A stretch of 17,589 nt of DNA from Gammaproteobacteria bacterium. Lineage in GTDB: Bacteria > Pseudomonadota > Gammaproteobacteria > Steroidobacterales > Steroidobacteraceae. Positions 14,058-17,589 of this stretch are shown piece after piece; position 1 is the first letter of the stretch, and every line of letters begins with the position of its first letter. Below the pieces are notes generated by a model that was not told the origin of the DNA, did not search any database, and was given only the letters and a program-made list of their open reading frames with translations. The stretch lies in NCBI GenBank assembly GCA_003162555.1, contig PMNQ01000041.1, forward strand, positions 1-17,589, written 5' to 3'. The position numbers and the translations under genes were made by a program.

Positions 14058-15278
14058 TCACAGGTACTTGAACAAAGAGAGCTGGCCAATCTGCGCGTAC
14101 GAAGCCTGCGCTGCCTGCAATGCCAGGTACTGCTGGCTGTAGAGCGCGGTAGCCGCAACGTAGTTCACATCCTTCAGGTTCGAGATCTGCCCGGCCACCG
14201 TCGTGCTCTGCGTATTGAGCGCGGTGGCTGTCGTGCCGATCAGCGCCAGCCGCGCACCGACGTTCGAGGTGACGCGCGACACCTGCTGCAGCGATTGGTC
14301 GAGCTGCTGCAGGGAGCCACCGAGGGTCGAGCTGAGCTGCGCGTGCGCTGCCGAGCCGCTGCCGGCGTTGTTGAGCGCATTGACCAGCCGGTCGAGCGTA
14401 TCGAATACGCTTTCCCTGCCAGAGGGCGACACGGTGAAGGAATCGCCGGCCGCCGGCGCACCGCTGATGCCGACCTGGATGCCATTGAAGGCGACTGAGC
14501 CGCCCGTGCCGTTGTACCTGCCGGTCACCGGATTGCCGGACGCGTCCGTGACGGGATTGCCGGCGCTGTCGGTGACCTGCCAGTGGCTCGCGTCGGTAAA
14601 ACTGATCGTGTATTGCCCGGCAACCCAGGCCGAAGGATCGGTCACACTGCCGGGATCGACGACACCGGTGCCTGTGTTGGTGGACGCCACTGAAGTCGTG
14701 AAAGTGCCGTTGCCGGTGCTGACGCCTTCGTATATCGCCGAGCCGGCATCGCCGAGCTGCACCGAAGTGCCGCTGTCGAGCTGGATGCTGCGCGCACCGC
14801 AATCACCGACGTAGCTCATCGCCCCGCTGCTGCCGCGCACGAAGGGCTGCGTGCCGGTGGAGTAACCCGAGAACAGGTAATCGCCCTGCTGGTCCTGGCG
14901 GTTGGCGATGCCCTGCAGTTGTTGCTCGAGCGAGCTGATCTGGGTCGCGATCGCCTTGAAATCGCTGTTGCTGTTGGCGCCGCTGTTAGCCTGTACGATC
15001 AGGTCGCGGACCGACTGCAGCGTCGTGGTCGAATCGGACAAGGCCTGTTCCTGCAGCGTCAGGCGCGAATTGGCGCTTTGGCCGTTGCTCACGTACTGCT
15101 GCACCTGCGAGTTGGAATTCGTCAGCTCGAGCACCTGCACGGCGGCGACCGGATTGTCGGCCGGCGAGTTGAGGCTGCTGCCCGTGGCCAGCTGGTTCTG
15201 CGTCTTCGCAAGGTTCGCCTGCTCCTGCAGCATCGCGTTGACGGCGGCTTCATTGATCATGGAGGTGGACATGCGCAT
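14058..15278 (-). CDS. flgL: Hook-filament junction protein FlgL (HAP3)
   Basis: 406 residues. The N-terminus (MRMSTSMINEAAVNAMLQEQ, then LAKTQNQLATGSSLNSPADN) and C-terminus (NYVAATALYSQQYLALQAAQ, ending LSLFKYL) are the flagellin-like D0 helices of FlgL. The core has QEQALSDSTTTLQSVRDLIV and the LFSGY motif (RQDQQGDYLFSGYSTGTQPF). A beta-rich insert lies at about 196-286 (STNTGTGVVDPGSV ... AWVAGQYTISFTDASHW ... AAGDSFTV) and looks related to a module in FlgK. FlgL sits between FlgK and the filament. The ATG is 13 nt after the flgK stop with GAGGA about 9 nt upstream, so both are one operon. Confidence 0.96.
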   Translation of the reverse strand: MRMSTSMINEAAVNAMLQEQANLAKTQNQLATGSSLNSPADNPVAAVQVLELTNSNSQVQQYVSNGQSANSRLTLQEQALSDSTTTLQSVRDLIVQANSGANSNSDFKAIATQISSLEQQLQGIANRQDQQGDYLFSGYSTGTQPFVRGSSGAMSYVGDCGARSIQLDSGTSVQLGDAGSAIYEGVSTGNGTFTTSVASTNTGTGVVDPGSVTDPSAWVAGQYTISFTDASHWQVTDSAGNPVTDASGNPVTGRYNGTGGSVAFNGIQVGISGAPAAGDSFTVSPSGRESVFDTLDRLVNALNNAGSGSAAHAQLSSTLGGSLQQLDQSLQQVSRVTSNVGARLALIGTTATALNTQSTTVAGQISNLKDVNYVAATALYSQQYLALQAAQASYAQIGQLSLFKYL

Positions 15279-15291
15279 GGCGGAGCGTCCT

Positions 15292-17208
15292 CTAGATGGC
15301 GTTCATCAACGACTGGAACAGCGAGTCAGCCACCTTGATCACCTGCGCGGCGGCCTGGTATGCCTGCTGGAACCTGACCAGGTTGGCGGCCTCTTCATCG
15401 AGATTGACGCCGACCACGCTCTGCTGCGCGGACTGTGCGTTGCTCAGCACCGTCTGCTGCGCGCTCGCGCCGCTCTGCGCCTGGCTGGTCTGCAGGCCCA
15501 CCGTGCCCACGTAGGCGGCGACCACCGTGGCCAGCGACTGCGTGCCATTGCGCAAGACCTTCGAATTGAGCACCGCGGCGAGCTTCTGCGCATTGCGGTT
15601 GTCGCCGGTGCCGTTCACGTTGTCGTTGATCGAAAAACTGTCGCCCGTTGCCGGCGTGCCGTTGAGCACGACCGAGAAGCCATTGAAACTGATCGGCGTC
15701 CCGGAGGTGTAGCTGCCGCTCGTGCTCGACCCATTGGAGCCGCTGATCGTGTAGCTGTTTGCACCCGTGAACGTCAGCGTGTAATTGGCCCGCACCCACG
15801 AAGACATCACCGGCACCGAGCCTTCGTCGATGGTGGCGTTGCCGGTGTTCGTAGCGGTCGCCGATGTCACCAGTGGCGCGGCCGCGGCGACCTTGGCAGG
15901 ATCCGAGGTCAGCAGCGAGAGGCCCAGCACCGCCTGATTGGTGGGCTGAACCAGGAATCGATCGCCGGCGTTGGCGGCGCCACTCACGGTCAGTGTCAGG
16001 CCGGCGCCGGTCAGGGTCACAGGTCCGCTGCCCGAGGCGGTGAGACTGGTGGCGACGCCGCTGGCGGTATCGATCAGGCTCCAGTTGCTGCCGTCGTAGT
16101 TCAGGTAGTAGTCGCTGGCATTGAGGCCACCGAGATCGCTCGTATCACCGCTGACGCTGGCGGTGACGGCCGCTGTCACGCTGGCCGAGCCGGAATTCGC
16201 GCTGCTGGCCAGCACGCGCGGACCGCCGACGCTGAGCAGGTTCGCGCCGGCCGCGCCGTTCTGGTCGAGGCCCGCCTGGTTCTGCGCGTTGACCAGGTTC
16301 GCCAGCGTCACAGCGGCCTGGCCCAGCGCATTGTGCGCCGGGGTAAGCATCTGCTTCTGGAATTGCATCAGCCCGCCGACCGCACCGCCGCTGAGTGAAG
16401 TGGTGATGTCGACCTTGCCGCTCGCGTTGGTCATGAAGACCTGCAGCTGGTTGGCGCCAAACTGATCGGCGCCGGTGCTCAGCGTTGCCGCGTTGACGCC
16501 GACCACCAGCGGCTGGCCGTTGCCGACGAAAACGCTGACCGTGCCGTCGCTCTGCGTCACGGTGTTCACGCCGATGTGTTGCGAGAGTTGCGTGACAAGC
16601 TGGTCGCGCTGATCGAGCAGATCGTTGGGCGTCTGCTGGCTCTGGCTGCGGGCCGCCAGGATCTGCTGGTTGACCGTGGCGATGCTGCTGGACAGCGTGG
16701 AAATGCTGCCGGTCTCCGCGTTGAGCTGCGAGCTGACCTGCGAGTCCAGCTGCCCAAGGCTGCTGGAATAGCTCTTGAACTGGCTGATGAGTGTCTGTGC
16801 CTGATTCAATACTGCCTGGCGCGTCGTGCTTTGCGACGGTGAATTGGCCATGGTCTGCAGGGCCTGGCTGAAGGCCTGCAGGCTGGCCGACAGACCGGTA
16901 GCGGAATCGGCAAACAGGTTGTTGATGTTGCCCGCCAGCGTGCCGACCGTATTGAGCTGGTTGTAGCTGCCGTTGGCACTGAGTACCTGCGCGGTGAGAA
17001 AACTGTCATACGCGCGCGCGATACCCGTCACCGTCACGCCATTGCCGACCCAGCCGCTGGCAGTCGCGTCGGCTGGATTGGTCATCAGGTTGACGGTCTG
17101 GCGGCTGTAGCCCGGCGTGGTGGCGTTCGAAATGTTGTGACTGATCGTGCTGAGCGCCTTCTGGAACGCCAGCAGACCCGTCACGCCGGTGGACAACATG
17201 TCACCCAT
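15292..17208 (-). CDS. flgK: Hook-filament junction protein FlgK (HAP1)
   Basis: 638 residues. The N-terminal D0 motif is clear (LSTGVTGLLAFQKALSTISH followed by NISNATTPGYSRQ), followed by helical D1 (FLTAQVLSANGSYNQLNTVG, FADSATGLSASLQAFSQALQ), the DLLDQRDQLVTQLS segment and the C-terminal VNLDEEAANLVRFQQAYQAA, ending ADSLFQSLMNAI. Two beta-rich segments lie at about 354-422 and 447-530, each ending with a GDRF/GDSF strand. FlgK is the first junction protein on the hook. The start at 17208 (MGDMLSTG) agrees with the family's M-x-D-LLS; a second ATG at 17199 is possible. AAGGT lies upstream in the 16-nt gap after flgJ. Confidence 0.96.
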   Translation of the reverse strand: MGDMLSTGVTGLLAFQKALSTISHNISNATTPGYSRQTVNLMTNPADATASGWVGNGVTVTGIARAYDSFLTAQVLSANGSYNQLNTVGTLAGNINNLFADSATGLSASLQAFSQALQTMANSPSQSTTRQAVLNQAQTLISQFKSYSSSLGQLDSQVSSQLNAETGSISTLSSSIATVNQQILAARSQSQQTPNDLLDQRDQLVTQLSQHIGVNTVTQSDGTVSVFVGNGQPLVVGVNAATLSTGADQFGANQLQVFMTNASGKVDITTSLSGGAVGGLMQFQKQMLTPAHNALGQAAVTLANLVNAQNQAGLDQNGAAGANLLSVGGPRVLASSANSGSASVTAAVTASVSGDTSDLGGLNASDYYLNYDGSNWSLIDTASGVATSLTASGSGPVTLTGAGLTLTVSGAANAGDRFLVQPTNQAVLGLSLLTSDPAKVAAAAPLVTSATATNTGNATIDEGSVPVMSSWVRANYTLTFTGANSYTISGSNGSSTSGSYTSGTPISFNGFSVVLNGTPATGDSFSINDNVNGTGDNRNAQKLAAVLNSKVLRNGTQSLATVVAAYVGTVGLQTSQAQSGASAQQTVLSNAQSAQQSVVGVNLDEEAANLVRFQQAYQAAAQVIKVADSLFQSLMNAI

Positions 17209-17224
17209 TAGAATTTACCTTCAA

Positions 17225-17589
17225 TCATGCGATTTCCCCGACATGGGTTGACGGCTGACCGGCGGCCAGCTTGAGGAGCCTGTCATTCGCGCTCGCGCGC
17301 AGCGCGCGCACCTGCGCAGCCGTCGCGGTGAGCTTTTCGACATAAGCGGGATCGGTCGCATAGCCGCCGCGCTGCAGGCCGGTGGCGAACGCGGTGACGT
17401 CCTGCCCGGTGCCAAGCGCGTGCTGATAACGCGGGCTGCTCTGCAGCAGGTTCACGTAGTCGTCGACGCCATGGGCCACCGAACGGTAGCTGCGAAACGG
17501 CTGCTGCTGCACTTGCGAGTCGCCGCCGCGATATTCGACGGTCTGTGCGCCGACCGCCTGGCCCTGCCAATTGCCGCCGCCCTTCACTC
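17225..17589 (-). CDS. flgJ: Flagellar rod assembly protein/muramidase FlgJ (5' end outside window)
   Basis: Only the last about 121 codons are present; the frame is open to the window edge. The visible part is the end of the glucosaminidase-type muramidase domain: GGGNWQGQAVGAQTVEYRGG, then FRSYRSVAHGVDDYVNLLQS, PRYQHAL and GLQRGGYATDPAYVEKL. These match the C-terminal half of FlgJ. The catalytic Glu and the N-terminal rod-cap domain should lie upstream, outside the window, so catalytic competence cannot be judged. FlgJ caps the growing rod and opens peptidoglycan in the periplasm. It ends 16 nt before flgK, and its last codons contain a sigma-28 type promoter. Confidence 0.92.
   Translation of the reverse strand, partial: VKGGGNWQGQAVGAQTVEYRGGDSQVQQQPFRSYRSVAHGVDDYVNLLQSSPRYQHALGTGQDVTAFATGLQRGGYATDPAYVEKLTATAAQVRALRASANDRLLKLAAGQPSTHVGEIA
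17248..17274 (-). promoter_or_regulatory. Candidate sigma-28 (FliA) promoter of flgKL, inside the end of flgJ
   Basis: On the minus strand: TCAAGCTG, 11 nt, GCCGTCAA, compared with TAAAGTTT-N11-GCCGATAA (-10 6 of 8). Predicted start is near 17241, about 33 nt before the flgK ATG. Salmonella flgKL also has a FliA promoter near the end of flgJ. The site lies in coding sequence, so part of the match may be chance. Confidence 0.6.

Noticed and set aside
13903..14802. Minus-strand frame of 299 codons overlapping flgL and the fliC leader
   Set aside because: It is an out-of-frame reading of flgL, His/Arg-rich, and would cover the fliC promoter.
14902..16398. Plus-strand open frame of 498 codons
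   Set aside because: Antisense to flgL and flgK, Arg/Gly/Val-rich without recognisable motifs; a GC-driven shadow.

Overview
The window is a dense flagellar gene cluster. All 14 recognisable genes (12 complete, 2 cut by the window edges) lie on the minus strand, so transcription runs from high to low coordinates. Reading that way the order is flgJ (3' end only), flgK, flgL, fliC, fliD, fliS, a PilZ-like gene, a fleQ-type and a fleR/flrC-type sigma-54 activator, then fliE, fliF, fliG, fliH, fliI, fliJ, fliK and fliL (5' part only). The high GC content, long shadow ORFs on the opposite strand, the fliC-fliD-fliS-activators-fliE...L order and the polar-type (FleQ/FleR) regulators point to a GC-rich gammaproteobacterium with a polar flagellum, near the Xanthomonadales/Nevskiales/Pseudomonas type of layout. 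This placement is inference from gene order; there is no rRNA or other marker here. No mobile element, CRISPR array, tRNA or rRNA is visible.

Right part (about 10590-17589): late structural genes. flgJ ends with its muramidase domain, followed after 16 nt by flgK and after 13 nt by flgL (hook-filament junction proteins), then flagellin fliC, filament cap fliD and flagellin chaperone fliS. Three sites fit a common sigma-28 (FliA) pattern TCAAG.../N11/.CCG...: in the end of flgJ (for flgKL), before fliC and before fliS. A very strong intrinsic terminator isolates fliC from fliD.

Middle (about 7420-10500): control genes. A degenerate PilZ-domain gene occupies the place after fliS. Next come two bacterial enhancer-binding proteins. 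Both consist only of an AAA+ domain and a Fis-type DNA-binding domain: the usual N-terminal receiver-like domains are absent, in-frame stops just upstream rule out mis-called starts, and there is no FleS/FlrB-type kinase gene between them. A sigma-54 promoter with exact GG-N10-GC spacing precedes the fleR-type gene.

Left part (1-7436): the middle class basal-body, export and motor genes. fleR-fliE and fliF to fliK are tightly packed, mostly with stop/start overlaps of 1 to 8 nt, which implies one translationally coupled operon from the sigma-54 promoter at about 8575. A second sigma-54 promoter sits between fliK and fliL and should start the fliL operon, which leaves the window.

Together the layout suggests a cascade FleQ-type activator -> sigma-54 promoters (fleR-fliEFGHIJK, fliL...) -> FliA-dependent late genes (flgKL, fliC, fliS). 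The proteins themselves are mostly ordinary. What deserves a second look is the stripped-down regulation, the degenerate PilZ protein, and a beta-rich module that seems shared by FlgK, FlgL and FliC. There is no intergenic stretch longer than 300 bases; the longest is 13884-14057.
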